DNA of 64,000 nt from Pseudomonadota bacterium (GTDB lineage: Bacteria; Pseudomonadota; Alphaproteobacteria; Rhizobiales; Xanthobacteraceae). The translations under genes and the position numbers were made by a program. The stretch covers positions 110,560 through 174,559 of the forward strand of contig JAFEFL010000004.1 of the NCBI GenBank assembly GCA_018240595.1. Direction: 5' to 3'. Of this stretch, positions 17,040-25,649 are shown in pieces (position 1 is the stretch's first letter; every line of letters begins with the position of its first letter). A model generated the notes under the pieces. It searched no databases. It saw nothing but the letters and a program-made list of their open reading frames with translations, and had not been told where the DNA came from.

Positions 17040-17515
17040 CTGTTGCGAAGCTCAACCCCGCGCCGCGCCCGGTCAGCAAACAGCGTCTGCGCCTGTGGCT
17101 GAGGCTGCTGCGCGCCGCCCGCGCCATCGAATCCGAGTTGCGCGAAAGGCTGCGCAAGGAATACGCGATCACCATGCCGCAATTCGACGTCATGGCGGCG
17201 TTGGCGCGCCGCCAGGGCGGCATGAACATGACGGAACTGTCGCGCATGCTGATGGTGTCGAACGGCAATGTTACCGGCATCATCGACCGCCTCGCCGCCG
17301 AGAAACTCGTCTTGCGCCAGGCGCCGGCGAACGACCGGCGCTCTTTCATCGTGCGTCTGACGCCGAAGGGCGCGTCGCAGTTTGCCGTCGTCGCCAAGGC
17401 GCATGAAGGCTGGGTGGATGAACTGCTCGCCGATTTCGACGCCGGGGAAGCCGACCATCTGATCGAGATGCTGGGCGGTCTTGCTTCGCACAGCCGGGGA
17501 GAAAAGCAGTCATGA
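17036..17515 (+). CDS. MarR-family transcriptional regulator
   Basis: This 159-residue winged-helix protein has a recognition region [24 protein letters not shown] and the wing [19 protein letters not shown] with the conserved DRR. ATG 17036 has GGAGG six bases upstream and overlaps the SDR stop (ATGA); an earlier in-frame codon lies inside the SDR gene. The following hydratase gene also overlaps it by ATGA. MarR proteins of this kind are usually repressors released by an aromatic acid or its CoA thioester. The two AT-rich dyads at 11328 and 13893 are its likely operators. Confidence 0.88.
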   Translation: MTVAKLNPAPRPVSKQRLRLWLRLLRAARAIESELRERLRKEYAITMPQFDVMAALARRQGGMNMTELSRMLMVSNGNVTGIIDRLAAEKLVLRQAPANDRRSFIVRLTPKGASQFAVVAKAHEGWVDELLADFDAGEADHLIEMLGGLASHSRGEKQS

Positions 17516-18321
17516 GCATGGCGCATCACAAGCCGAAGCATTTCAACTGGCGCGTCGAAGGCAAGGTGGCGGTGATGTCGCTCAATCGCCCGGAGCGCAA
17601 GAACCCCATCACCTTCGAATCCTATGCCGAGATGCGCGACACCTTCCGCGAACTCACTTACGCCGACGACATCAAGGCGGTGGTGATCGCCTCGAACGGC
17701 GGCAATTTCTGCTCCGGCGGCGATGTCCACGATATCATCGGTCCGCTGCTCGACAAGGACATGAAGGGCCTGCTCGCCTTCACGCGCATGACCGGTGATC
17801 TGGTCAAGGCGATGAATTCGTGCCCGCAGCCGATCATCGCCGCGGTCGATGGCGTCTGCGTCGGCGCCGGCGCCATGATCGCGCTGTTCTCCGACCTGCG
17901 CATCGGCACGCTAGCGGCCAAGACCGCGTTCCTGTTCACCCGCGTCGGCCTCGCCGGCTGCGACATGGGCGCCTGCGCCATGCTGCCGCGCGTGATCGGC
18001 CAGGGCCGCGCCGCCGAACTGCTCTATACCGGCCGCGTGATGTCGGCCGAGGAAGGCGAGCGCTGGGGCTTCTTCAACAGGCTCACCGATCCGGCGCAGC
18101 TCGAGGCTGACGCGATCGCGCTGGCGCAGCAACTCGCGGCCGGTCCGACCTTCGGGCACATGATGACCAAGACGATGCTGGCGCAGGAATGGTCGATGTC
18201 GCTGCCGATGGCGATCGAGGCCGAAGCGCAGGCGCAGGCGATCTGCATGCAGACGCAGGATTTCCGCCGCGCCTACGAGGCTTTCGTCGCCAAGGGCAAG
18301 CCGGTGTTCGCGGGGGATTAA
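17512..18321 (+). CDS. Enoyl-CoA hydratase/isomerase family protein
   Basis: This 269-residue crotonase-fold protein has the first oxyanion-hole segment [17 protein letters not shown] (about 61-77) and the second, [16 protein letters not shown] (about 109-124). An acidic catalytic residue of the usual hydratase kind is not obvious, as [15 protein letters not shown] replaces the more common ...PExG... segment, so ring-cleaving or isomerase chemistry is possible. It is translationally coupled to the MarR gene and followed 3 bp later by an acyl-CoA dehydrogenase. Confidence 0.87.
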   Translation: MSMAHHKPKHFNWRVEGKVAVMSLNRPERKNPITFESYAEMRDTFRELTYADDIKAVVIASNGGNFCSGGDVHDIIGPLLDKDMKGLLAFTRMTGDLVKAMNSCPQPIIAAVDGVCVGAGAMIALFSDLRIGTLAAKTAFLFTRVGLAGCDMGACAMLPRVIGQGRAAELLYTGRVMSAEEGERWGFFNRLTDPAQLEADAIALAQQLAAGPTFGHMMTKTMLAQEWSMSLPMAIEAEAQAQAICMQTQDFRRAYEAFVAKGKPVFAGD

Positions 18322-18324
18322 CCG

Positions 18325-19494
18325 GTGGCGGACAAGAGCTTCCTCACCTGGCCGTTCTTCGCCGACGCGCACCGCGCCTACGCGGCGACGATCGACGCCT
18401 GGGCGCAGGCCAACCTGCAGCATGTCGATCATCACGACGTCGATGCCGCCTGCCGCAAGCTGGTCAAGGCGCTCGGGCAGGGCGGTTTCCTCGCGCATAC
18501 CGCGCCGGCCACCGAGGGCGACAAGCTCCAAGAAAAGCTAGACGTCCGCACCTTGGCGCTGTCGCGCGAGACCTTGGCGCGCCATTCCGGCCTGGCCGAT
18601 TTTGCTTTCGCCATGCAGGGTCTCGGCGCCGGGCCGATCTCGCTGTTCGGTACGGCCGCGCAGCGCGCGGCGTGGCTGCCGAAGACACGGGCCGGCGAGG
18701 CGATCGCTGCCTTCGCCCTGTCGGAAGCGGCCTCCGGCTCGGACGTCGCCAACATCACCGCCAGCGCGCGCCGCGACGGCGACAGCTACATCATCGACGG
18801 CGAGAAGACCTGGATTTCCAACGGCGGCATCGCCGATCTCTATGTCGTGTTCGCGCGCACCGGCGAAGCGCCGGGCGCCAAGGGCCTGTCGGCCTTCATC
18901 GTCGAGGGGGCAAACCCCGGCCTGTCGATCGCCGAGCGCCTCGAAGTCATCGCGCCGCATCCTTTGGCGCGCCTCGCCTTCAAGCATTGCCGCGTGCCGG
19001 CCTCCGCGCTGATCGGCAAACCCGGCGACGGCTTCAAGATCGCCATGGCCACGCTCGACGTGTTCCGCACCACGGTCGGCGCCGCGGCGCTCGGCTTTGC
19101 CCGTCGCGCGCTCGACGAGACGGTGAACCGCGCCGGCTCGCGTCAGCTGTTCGGCGCGCCGCTCGGCGAATTGCAGATGGTGCAGGGCCACATCGCCGAC
19201 ATGGCGCTCGACATCGATGCCGCGGCGCTGCTGGTTTATCGCGCGGCCTGGGTGAAGGACATGGGCGCGGCGCGGGTATCGCGCGAGGCGGCGATGGCCA
19301 AACTTTACGCGACCGAATCCGCGCAGCGCGTCATCGACGCCGCGGTGCAGATCCACGGCGGCGACGGCGTTCGCTCCGGCCATGCGGTCGAGACGTTGTA
19401 TCGCGAGATCCGGGCGCTGCGCATCTACGAAGGCGCGTCCGACGTGCAGAAGATCATCATCAGCCGGGCAGTCACTTCAATGGCGGAGCGATAG
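18325..19494 (+). CDS. Acyl-CoA dehydrogenase
   Basis: This 389-residue FAD enzyme starts at GTG. The FAD-binding segment [16 protein letters not shown], the [17 protein letters not shown] segment and the C-terminal [34 protein letters not shown] are visible. The catalytic glutamate is probably E369 in RIYEGAS. In the operon it would oxidise the ring-opened or reduced CoA intermediate in a beta-oxidation-like sequence. Confidence 0.9.
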   Translation: MADKSFLTWPFFADAHRAYAATIDAWAQANLQHVDHHDVDAACRKLVKALGQGGFLAHTAPATEGDKLQEKLDVRTLALSRETLARHSGLADFAFAMQGLGAGPISLFGTAAQRAAWLPKTRAGEAIAAFALSEAASGSDVANITASARRDGDSYIIDGEKTWISNGGIADLYVVFARTGEAPGAKGLSAFIVEGANPGLSIAERLEVIAPHPLARLAFKHCRVPASALIGKPGDGFKIAMATLDVFRTTVGAAALGFARRALDETVNRAGSRQLFGAPLGELQMVQGHIADMALDIDAAALLVYRAAWVKDMGAARVSREAAMAKLYATESAQRVIDAAVQIHGGDGVRSGHAVETLYREIRALRIYEGASDVQKIIISRAVTSMAER

Positions 19495-19495
19495 C

Positions 19496-21133
19496 ATGCC
19501 TGACATCAAACTTGGCCCTACGGCGCATGTCGATACGTTCGCGCGCGACAACCTGCCGCCGTTCGGTCTCTGGCCGGAGATTTTGCTCGACCGCCCGGAA
19601 TTCCAGTATCCGGAGTATCTCAACGCCGCGGTCGAACTGACCGACCGCAATGTCGAGCGCGGCTTGGGCGACAACATCGCGCTGATCGGCAATGGCCGCC
19701 GACGCACCTACAAGGAACTGACCGACTGGTCGAACCGGCTCGCCCACGCGCTGGTCGAGAATTACGGCGTCAAGCCGGGCCACCGCGTGCTGATCCGTTC
19801 CGGCAACAATCCGGCGCTGGTGGCCGCCTGGCTCGCGGCCACCAAGGCCGGCGCCGTCGTCGTCAACACCATGCCGATGCTGCGCGCCGGCGAGTTGACC
19901 AAGATCGTCGACAAGGCCGAGGTCAGCCTGGCTTTGTGCGACAGCCGTATCGCCGACGAGCTGATCGCCTGCGCCAAGACCAGCAAGTTCCTCAAGCAGG
20001 TGGTGCCGTTCGACGGCACGCAGAACCACGATGCCGAGCTCGACCGCATCGCGCTCGACAAGCCGGTGAAGTTCGACGCGGTGAAGACCGGGCGCGACGA
20101 CGTGGCGCTGCTCGGCTTCACCTCCGGCACCACCGGCGAGCCGAAGGCGACCATGCATTTCCACCGCGATCTCCTGATGATCGCCGATGGCTATGCCCGC
20201 GAGGTCCTGAACGTGACGCCGGAGGACGTGTTCGTCGGCTCGCCGCCGCTCGCCTTTACCTTCGGCCTCGGCGGGCTCGCCATTTTCCCGCTGCGCTTCG
20301 GCGCCGCGGCGACGCTTCTGGAAAACGCCACGCCGCCGAACATGATCCAGATCATCGAGACCTACAAGGCGACGATCTGCTTCACCGCGCCGACGGCGTA
20401 TCGCGCCATGATGGCGGCGATGGACAAGGGGGCCGACCTGTCGTCGCTGCGCATCGCGGTGTCGGCCGGCGAGACCTTGCCGCCGCCGGTGTTCGAGCAA
20501 TGGACGGCGAAGACCGGCAAGCCGATCCTCGACGGCATCGGCTCGACCGAAATGTTGCACATCTTCATCACCAACCGCATCGGCGACGCGCGGGCCGGGG
20601 CGACCGGCAAGCCGGTCGCCGGCTACGTCGCCAAGGTGGTCGACGACAAGATGCAGGAGGTGCCGCGCGGCGAAATCGGCCGTCTTGCGGTGCGCGGGCC
20701 GACCGGCTGCCGTTATCTCGCCGACAAGCGCCAGACCAACTACGTCCGCGACGGCTGGAATATCACCGGCGACACCTTCATGCAGGACGCCGACGGCTAT
20801 TTCCACTTCGTCGCCCGCGCCGACGACATGATCATCTCGTCCGGCTACAACATCGCCGGCCCGGAGGTCGAGGCGGCGCTGCTGTCGCATGCCGACGTGG
20901 CGGAGTGCGCCGTGATCGGCCAGCGCGACGCGGAACGCGGGGAGATCGTCGCGGCTTACGTCGTGCTGAAGGCCAATGTCGAAGCCGACGAACTGTGCCG
21001 CAAGAAACTGCAGGATCACGTCAAGGCGGTGATCGCGCCGTATAAGTATCCGCGCGCCTTGCATTTTGTCGACGCCTTGCCGAAGACGCAGACCGGCAAG
21101 ATCCAGCGCTTCAAGCTGCGGGAGATGGCGTGA
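19496..21133 (+). CDS. 2-aminobenzoate-CoA ligase-like aryl-CoA synthetase
   Basis: This 545-residue ANL-superfamily ligase has P-loop TSGTTGEPK at 209-217, the A5-like GIGSTEMLHIFITN segment, A7-A8 GDTFMQDADGYFHFVARADDMIISSGYNI and the catalytic lysine in TQTGKIQRFK near residue 535. The N-terminus TAHVDTFARDNLPP is typical of 2-aminobenzoate/benzoate-CoA ligases. It activates the aromatic acid with ATP and CoA, supplying substrate to the two-domain hydroxylase. It begins 1 bp after the dehydrogenase stop; earlier in-frame codons overlap that gene. Confidence 0.87.
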   Translation: MPDIKLGPTAHVDTFARDNLPPFGLWPEILLDRPEFQYPEYLNAAVELTDRNVERGLGDNIALIGNGRRRTYKELTDWSNRLAHALVENYGVKPGHRVLIRSGNNPALVAAWLAATKAGAVVVNTMPMLRAGELTKIVDKAEVSLALCDSRIADELIACAKTSKFLKQVVPFDGTQNHDAELDRIALDKPVKFDAVKTGRDDVALLGFTSGTTGEPKATMHFHRDLLMIADGYAREVLNVTPEDVFVGSPPLAFTFGLGGLAIFPLRFGAAATLLENATPPNMIQIIETYKATICFTAPTAYRAMMAAMDKGADLSSLRIAVSAGETLPPPVFEQWTAKTGKPILDGIGSTEMLHIFITNRIGDARAGATGKPVAGYVAKVVDDKMQEVPRGEIGRLAVRGPTGCRYLADKRQTNYVRDGWNITGDTFMQDADGYFHFVARADDMIISSGYNIAGPEVEAALLSHADVAECAVIGQRDAERGEIVAAYVVLKANVEADELCRKKLQDHVKAVIAPYKYPRALHFVDALPKTQTGKIQRFKLREMA

Positions 21134-21169
21134 CGCCACGCCGACTTTGAACGGAAGTCCGGGACTCCA

Positions 21170-21577
21170 ATGACCGATAAACTGATCCAGATTCTGCAAC
21201 CTGACGGCTGGGCGCCGGCCAAAGGCTACGCCAACGGCATGGCGGCGGAAGGCCGGCAGGTCTTCATCGCCGGCCAGGTCGGCTGGAACGAGAAATGCGA
21301 ATTCGCCAGTGACGATTTCGTTGCCCAGGTCGAGCAGACGCTGAAGAACATCGTCGCGGTGCTGAAGCAGGCCGGCGGCGAGCCGCACCATATCGTGCGG
21401 CTGACCTGGTACCTGACCGACAAGCGCGAATATCTGGCGCGGCCGAGGGAACTCGGCGAAGCCTACCGCCGCGTCATGGGGCGGCATTTTCCGACGATGT
21501 CGGCGATTGTGGTGGTGGCGCTCATCGAAGACCGCGCCAAGGTCGAGATCGAGGCAACCGCGGTCATCCCGCGCTGA
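21170..21577 (+). CDS. RidA family enamine/imine deaminase
   Basis: This 135-residue RidA/YjgF-like protein has FIAGQVGWNEKCEFASDDFVAQVEQTLKNI, VLKQAGGEPHHIVRLTWYL and a C-terminal ALIEDRAKVEIEATAVIP. Family members hydrolyse reactive enamines or imines. It is the last gene of the aryl-CoA operon. Its presence suggests an amino-substituted ring whose nitrogen is released through an imine, and it favours 2-aminobenzoate over salicylate as the substrate. Confidence 0.85.
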   Translation: MTDKLIQILQPDGWAPAKGYANGMAAEGRQVFIAGQVGWNEKCEFASDDFVAQVEQTLKNIVAVLKQAGGEPHHIVRLTWYLTDKREYLARPRELGEAYRRVMGRHFPTMSAIVVVALIEDRAKVEIEATAVIPR

Positions 21578-21592
21578 TTGGAACTTCTGCGG

Positions 21593-21793
21593 TCAGCTCA
21601 GGCGCTGAGCGACAGGCTCATCCGCGCCGTCCATGACGAAGGGCGTTTCCGGCGCATCGCCATCTTGGACGAGCATGTGCCGATAAAGCTGCTCGAGCCG
21701 GAGATAGCGTTCGCGGCTTTCTTCATCATAGGTGGCGGCCGCGAGTTGCGCGCAAGTATCCGCTTGTCGCTGCAGGCGTTTGGCGATCGACAC
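21593..21793 (-). CDS. Small conserved-looking protein, hypothetical
   Basis: This would be a protein of about 66 residues from GTG 21793, which has GGAGGG seven bases upstream. ATG 21826 would add 11 residues. It is rich in charged helix-forming residues with the pattern AKRLQRQADTCAQLAAATYD and RYLRLEQLYRHM. Short soluble proteins with a similar DEExRxxYLRLEQxY pattern occur often in Bradyrhizobium-like genomes with no assigned role. It is convergent with ridA, 15 bp away. Confidence 0.5.
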   Translation of the reverse strand: MSIAKRLQRQADTCAQLAAATYDEESRERYLRLEQLYRHMLVQDGDAPETPFVMDGADEPVAQRLS

Positions 21794-21915
21794 GACCGAT
21801 CCCTCCAATGGGCCGAACGACCGCATTGCAGCATCGAATCTGGTGCGGCGCAATATGAATTTTACGCAGATGTCATGATCCCGCCATGCAGAATTGCGTT
21901 GCCTGCGGCACAAGG

Positions 21916-23652
21916 TCAGCCCGCGCCGTATAGGCGCGCGAGCAACAGCAGCACCGCGACAGCCAGGAGCCCGCAACTTGCCTGCCAGAACAGCAGCGGA
22001 TTGCGCTCCAGCAGCGGCACAGGCGGTTCATCGAGATATTCCGCCTTGGGATGGCGTAGGTCGAACACGAATTCCGACAGCGCTTCGTAACGCTTCAGCG
22101 GGTTCGGATGCACCGCGCGCCTGACGGCGCCATCGACCCAGACCGGCACCTCGCCGTTGATCGACGTAGCGGGGCGATAGGTCAGCCTCTGAAACTGCGA
22201 CGGCGTGCGTGCCTTGGCGCTGTCGCCGCCATAAGGCAGTTTGCCGGTCAGCATCTGGTAGCCGATGACGCCGAGAGAGAACAGATCGGCGCGCGGCGAG
22301 TCGACTTCGCCGAGCAGACATTCCGGTGCGGTGTATTGCACGGTGCCGAGCACCGGCTCGGTGGCGCCATCCGGCGCGGTTTCGGCGACCCCGGCGATGC
22401 GCGTCGAGCCGAAGTCGATGATCTTCGCCGTGCCGGTGGTGTCGATCATGATGTTGTGCGGCCGCAAGTCCTGATGAAGCATCTCCAGCCGGTGAAAGGC
22501 GCCGAGGCCGAGTGCGATCTGCTCGACGATCTGCCGTACCGTTTCCAAAGGTGGCTTCGGATTGTCGATCATCCATTGATGCAGTGTCTGGCCCTCGACG
22601 AACTCGACGACGGTGTAAAGGAAGTTGCGCTTCCTCGTCAGGGCATGCGGCTTCAGCACGTAAGGGCTGGCGATGCGCCGCGCCACCCATTCCTCCATCA
22701 TGAACCGCTTCAGGTAGTCGGGATCGCCGCGCAGATCGATCGACGGAATCTTCAGCGCGACCGGCGTGTCGGTGTCGATGTCGATCGCCAGATAGATATG
22801 ACTGCGGCTGCTGGCGTGAACTTCGCGGACGATGCGATAGCCATCGAAGATCGCCCGCGCTTCCAGGAGCGGTGGCAGCGGCAGGTCGGCGGCCGTGCCG
22901 AGTACCTCGCTGGCATCGCCGTTCGGCACCTGGTCGATGCGGACGATTTGAATCGTCAGGTTATCGGCGCTGCCATTGTCATAGGCATCCTTGACGAGAC
23001 TGGCGGCGGCGCGGTCGAGATCGGCCGCGTCGCGTTCGATGCTCTCGACGATGGTGCGCGCCGTCAGGTGTTCGTAGACGCCATCGGTCGCCAGCACGAA
23101 GGTATCGCCGGCGGCGACGGGCAAAGCGAGATAGTCGATCTCGACCTGTGAATCGACACCGAGCGCCCGGCTCAGATAACTCTGTTCGGATGAAACAACG
23201 ACACGGTGGTCCTCGGTAAGTTGCTCGAGGGTCCGGCCGGCGACCCGATAAACGCGCGTGTCGCCGATGCTGAAAACATGAGCGGTCGCCGACTTGATGA
23301 CGATGGCGCTGAATGTGCAAACGTAACCCTTGTCCCTGTCGTACTGATATGGACTGTGCCGGGTTTGCGAATTCAGCCACGAATTCGTCGCCGCCAGCAC
23401 GCGGTGCGCCGACGTCTTTACCGACCAGGTTTCCGACGTGCAGTAGTAGTCGCTGAGGAAGCTGCCGACGGCGGATTCGCTGGCAATCTGGCTGACATTG
23501 CTGCTGCTGATGCCGTCGGCCACGGCGATGGCCGCGCCCTTCAGGCTGAGCTGCGGTTCGTTCGGGACGATCGCGCCGTGAAAATCCTGATTGGCCGCCT
23601 TGCGGCCTTTATCGGAGTGCTGCCCGATCGATATCCGGAGTTCGCCAGGCAT
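21916..23652 (-). CDS. Bifunctional PP2C-type protein phosphatase / Ser-Thr protein kinase, C-terminally membrane anchored
   Basis: This is a protein of about 578 residues. Residues 1 to about 240 form a PP2C-type phosphatase (SDKGRKAANQDFHG, VADGISSS, SIGDTRVYRV, LATDGVYE, DNLTIQIV supply the metal aspartates). Residues of about 270-550 form a Hanks-type kinase: lysine in PVALKIP, catalytic HQDLRPHN, IIDFGST, and GTVQYTAPE as activation loop. The glycine-rich loop is degenerate. A hydrophobic C-terminal helix (about 555-575) anchors it to the membrane. I prefer ATG 23652 (MPGELRISIGQ) because the ATG at 23679 lies inside a hairpin. It sits directly downstream of the nitrite transporter and is probably co-regulated with nitrogen assimilation. 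Its target is unknown. Confidence 0.85.
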   Translation of the reverse strand: MPGELRISIGQHSDKGRKAANQDFHGAIVPNEPQLSLKGAAIAVADGISSSNVSQIASESAVGSFLSDYYCTSETWSVKTSAHRVLAATNSWLNSQTRHSPYQYDRDKGYVCTFSAIVIKSATAHVFSIGDTRVYRVAGRTLEQLTEDHRVVVSSEQSYLSRALGVDSQVEIDYLALPVAAGDTFVLATDGVYEHLTARTIVESIERDAADLDRAAASLVKDAYDNGSADNLTIQIVRIDQVPNGDASEVLGTAADLPLPPLLEARAIFDGYRIVREVHASSRSHIYLAIDIDTDTPVALKIPSIDLRGDPDYLKRFMMEEWVARRIASPYVLKPHALTRKRNFLYTVVEFVEGQTLHQWMIDNPKPPLETVRQIVEQIALGLGAFHRLEMLHQDLRPHNIMIDTTGTAKIIDFGSTRIAGVAETAPDGATEPVLGTVQYTAPECLLGEVDSPRADLFSLGVIGYQMLTGKLPYGGDSAKARTPSQFQRLTYRPATSINGEVPVWVDGAVRRAVHPNPLKRYEALSEFVFDLRHPKAEYLDEPPVPLLERNPLLFWQASCGLLAVAVLLLLARLYGAG

Positions 23653-23669
23653 CTGCCATCCAGACAAAC

Positions 23670-23700
23670 GGGGCTTCATCCCGAACCGGAATGAAGCCCC
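23670..23700 (-). terminator. Hairpin between nitrite transporter and kinase/phosphatase genes
   Basis: A perfect 10-bp stem, GGGGCTTCAT/ATGAAGCCCC, has an 11-base loop. In the transcript it follows the transporter stop and is trailed by GTTTGTCT. It acts as a weak terminator/attenuator or sequesters the upstream ATG of the kinase gene. Confidence 0.55.
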
Positions 23701-23715
23701 TGGATTGCCGTCAGA

Positions 23716-24537
23716 TCAAGCCGCGACCTTGAGCGCGCGCTTCGGCGCGGTCATGACGTGCGTGGTGTAGAGGGTCAGGCCGGTGAAGGCGAGGCCGCCG
23801 ACCAGGTTGCCAAGCGCCGTCGGAATCTCGTTCCAGATGAAGTAGTCGAGGATCGAGAACTTGGCGTGCAGCATGAGGCCGGCCGGGAACAGGAACATGT
23901 TTACGACCGAATGCTCGAACACCATGTAGAAGAACAGGAAGATCGGCATCCACATGGCAATGACCTTGCCGGAGACGTTGGTCGACACCATCGCGCCGAC
24001 GACGCCGGTCGAAACCATCCAGTTGCACAGCATGCCGCGGATGAACAAGGTCGCCATGCCGGCAGCGCCGTGCGCGGCGTAACCGAGCGTGCGGCCCTCG
24101 CCGATATTGCCGATGACGGTGCCGACCTTGTCCGGCGCCTGGGTAAAGCCGAACGTGGTCACGAAAGCCATCATGAAGGCGACGGTGAGCGCCCCGAGGA
24201 AGTTGCCGACGAAGACAAGGCCCCAGTTGCGCAGAACCCCGCCGATCGTCACGCCGGGCCGTTTGTCGAGCCAGGCCAGCGGCGACAGAACGAACACGCC
24301 GGTCAGAAGGTCGAAGCCCAGCAGATAGAGCATGATGAAGCCGACCGGGAAAAGGATCGCACCGGCCAGCGGCTGCCCGGTGTTGACGTTGATGGTGACC
24401 GCCATCCAGGCAGCCAGCGCGAGAATGGCGCCGGCCATATAGGCGCGGATGACGGTATCCCGGGTCGACATGAAGATCTTGGACTCGCCAGCGTCCACCA
24501 TCTTCGTCGCAAATTCGGAAGGCACCAGATAAGACAT
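23716..24537 (-). CDS. Formate/nitrite transporter family (FocA/NirC-like)
   Basis: This 273-residue protein has six hydrophobic segments and the FNT duplicated half-helix features: FVGNFLGALTVAFMMAF and GMLCNWMVSTGVVGAMVS, with FEHSVVNMFLFPAGLM near the C-terminus. The pentameric FNT channel carries nitrite or formate across the inner membrane. Location in a nitrate/cyanate cluster indicates nitrite (or a related anion). A match to the sigma-54 consensus lies about 240 bp upstream on the same strand. Confidence 0.88.
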   Translation of the reverse strand: MSYLVPSEFATKMVDAGESKIFMSTRDTVIRAYMAGAILALAAWMAVTINVNTGQPLAGAILFPVGFIMLYLLGFDLLTGVFVLSPLAWLDKRPGVTIGGVLRNWGLVFVGNFLGALTVAFMMAFVTTFGFTQAPDKVGTVIGNIGEGRTLGYAAHGAAGMATLFIRGMLCNWMVSTGVVGAMVSTNVSGKVIAMWMPIFLFFYMVFEHSVVNMFLFPAGLMLHAKFSILDYFIWNEIPTALGNLVGGLAFTGLTLYTTHVMTAPKRALKVAA

Positions 24538-24943
24538 CGCGACTCCTGTTGTTCAAGTTCGCTTCGCGGGCGGCCACGGCTGCGATATTCGGATCGGGAG
24601 GAACTGGCGCTCTCTCGACGTGGTGGACGCGGCCCGTCGTTGTGACGACACGGAGCGCGCCAGCTCGCGCGTTCACGCGCGACGTCTTCGATATGAGATT
24701 GTGCCAGCACCAGCCGAGCTAATAGTCAGCTGTGGTCGCCATTGACCGCTGCGTCGTCATTGACCTCAATTGGACGTTGCAATCGCTGTGCCAACGTCGA
24801 TTTCGACCCTCGGCGCAGATGCGCGGCGCGGGTATCCCGAAACGCTGCCTATTTATTGGCCGTGCGCTGCACATTAGTGAGACAGCACGGCTCAAAAAAT
24901 CCGGATATCGTCGCCGCGAACCGATGCGCTCAAGGAGACAGCC
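24538..24943. other. Divergent control region between nitrite transporter and cyanase
   Basis: These 406 bases hold no convincing gene. They contain a sigma-54-like promoter facing the transporter (24778-24793) and a perfect 8-bp palindrome, TCGCGCGT/ACGCGCGA, at 24665-24682 in the transporter leader. On the minus strand at 24641-24631 there is an 11-mer, AACGACGGGCC, that also occurs in the nrtA leader. Confidence 0.6.
24778..24793 (-). promoter_or_regulatory. Sigma-54 (-24/-12) promoter for nitrite transporter
   Basis: Read on the minus strand it is TGGCACAGCGATTGCA, an exact match to the TGGCAC-N5-TTGCA consensus with GG and GC ten bases apart. It points toward the transporter and kinase/phosphatase genes, consistent with NtrC-type nitrogen control. 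Confidence 0.7.
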
Positions 24944-25432
24944 ATGAATCGCGCCGATCTGACGGAAAAGCTTCTCGATATCAAACGCGAAATGGGTTGG
25001 ACCTGGAAATACATCTGCGACCAGATCGGCGGCATGTCGCCGGTGCTCATCACCGGCGCGATCCTCGGGCAAATGAAGCTCACCAAGCCGCAAGCCGCGA
25101 AAGCGGCGGAGCTCTTCGGTCTGTCGAAGTCGGAGCAGACGCTGATCAACGAGACGCCGATGCGCGGAACGGGAACGCCGATGCCGCCGACCGACCCGCT
25201 GATCTACCGCTTCTATGAAATGGTGCTCGTGAATGGTCCCGCGCTGAAGGCGCTGATCGAAGAAGAATTCGGCGACGGCATCATGTCGGCGATCGACTTC
25301 GAAATGGATATTTCTCGCCAGGCCGATCCGAAGGGCGACCGCGTCAAGATCGGCATGACCGGCAAGTTCCTGCCGTACAAATACTACGGTGCGACCGGCA
25401 ATGCGCTGGCGCTCGGGCTCAAGGAAGACTGA
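24944..25432 (+). CDS. cynS: Cyanate hydratase (cyanase)
   Basis: This 162-residue protein has the cyanase layout: an N-terminal helical domain (LTEKLLDIKREMGWTWKYICDQIGG) and a C-terminal catalytic domain. The catalytic arginine and glutamate lie in LIYRFYEMVLV (about 87-97) and the catalytic serine in GDGIMSAIDFEMD (about 110-122). It converts cyanate and bicarbonate to CO2 and carbamate, releasing ammonia, and works as a cytoplasmic decamer. It precedes the NasT regulator gene, consistent with nitrogen scavenging. No cynA/cynB genes adjoin it, but the NrtABD importer nearby belongs to the nitrate/cyanate transporter class. Confidence 0.96.
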   Translation: MNRADLTEKLLDIKREMGWTWKYICDQIGGMSPVLITGAILGQMKLTKPQAAKAAELFGLSKSEQTLINETPMRGTGTPMPPTDPLIYRFYEMVLVNGPALKALIEEEFGDGIMSAIDFEMDISRQADPKGDRVKIGMTGKFLPYKYYGATGNALALGLKED

Positions 25433-25456
25433 GCGGCATCCGTCGCGTCTCAAGCA

Positions 25457-25472
25457 TGGAATAGTTTTTGCA
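25457..25472 (+). promoter_or_regulatory. Sigma-54-like promoter, distal copy upstream of nasT
   Basis: The sequence TGGAATAGTTTTTGCA keeps GG-N10-GC and TTGCA; the -24 element is TGGAAT rather than TGGCAC. It lies just after the cynS stop and faces nasT. Confidence 0.45.
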
Positions 25473-25559
25473 CCGCCGGTGCGGGGCGGTCGGCAGGCGG
25501 CGCGAGCCGGCTGCCGGGGTTAACCAACGCCGGCGCGGCCTGTCGCGGGTCCACCGGCG

Positions 25560-25575
25560 TGGAATAGGTCTTGCA
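25560..25575 (+). promoter_or_regulatory. Sigma-54-like promoter, proximal copy upstream of nasT
   Basis: The sequence TGGAATAGGTCTTGCA is a near duplicate of the element 103 bp upstream, with the same GG-N10-GC spacing. Transcripts from it would begin near 25586, downstream of the ATG at 25575, which argues for a later nasT start. Confidence 0.45.
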
Positions 25576-25649
25576 TGAACGGAGCACAGGAACGGAAGGC
25601 TTTTGTCCGCGGGTCCCGGTATCGGGGCACGGCGGCGGAGATCGTGTCT

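Noticed and set aside
24631..24682. Terminator or ANTAR site in the nitrite transporter leader
   Set aside because: A palindrome and a shared 11-mer exist, but there is no T-run and the hexaloop has no proper closing stem.
24868..24883. Possible sigma-54 element TTGGCCGTGCGCTGCA before cynS
   Set aside because: GG and GC are nine rather than ten bases apart and the -12 part lacks TTGC.
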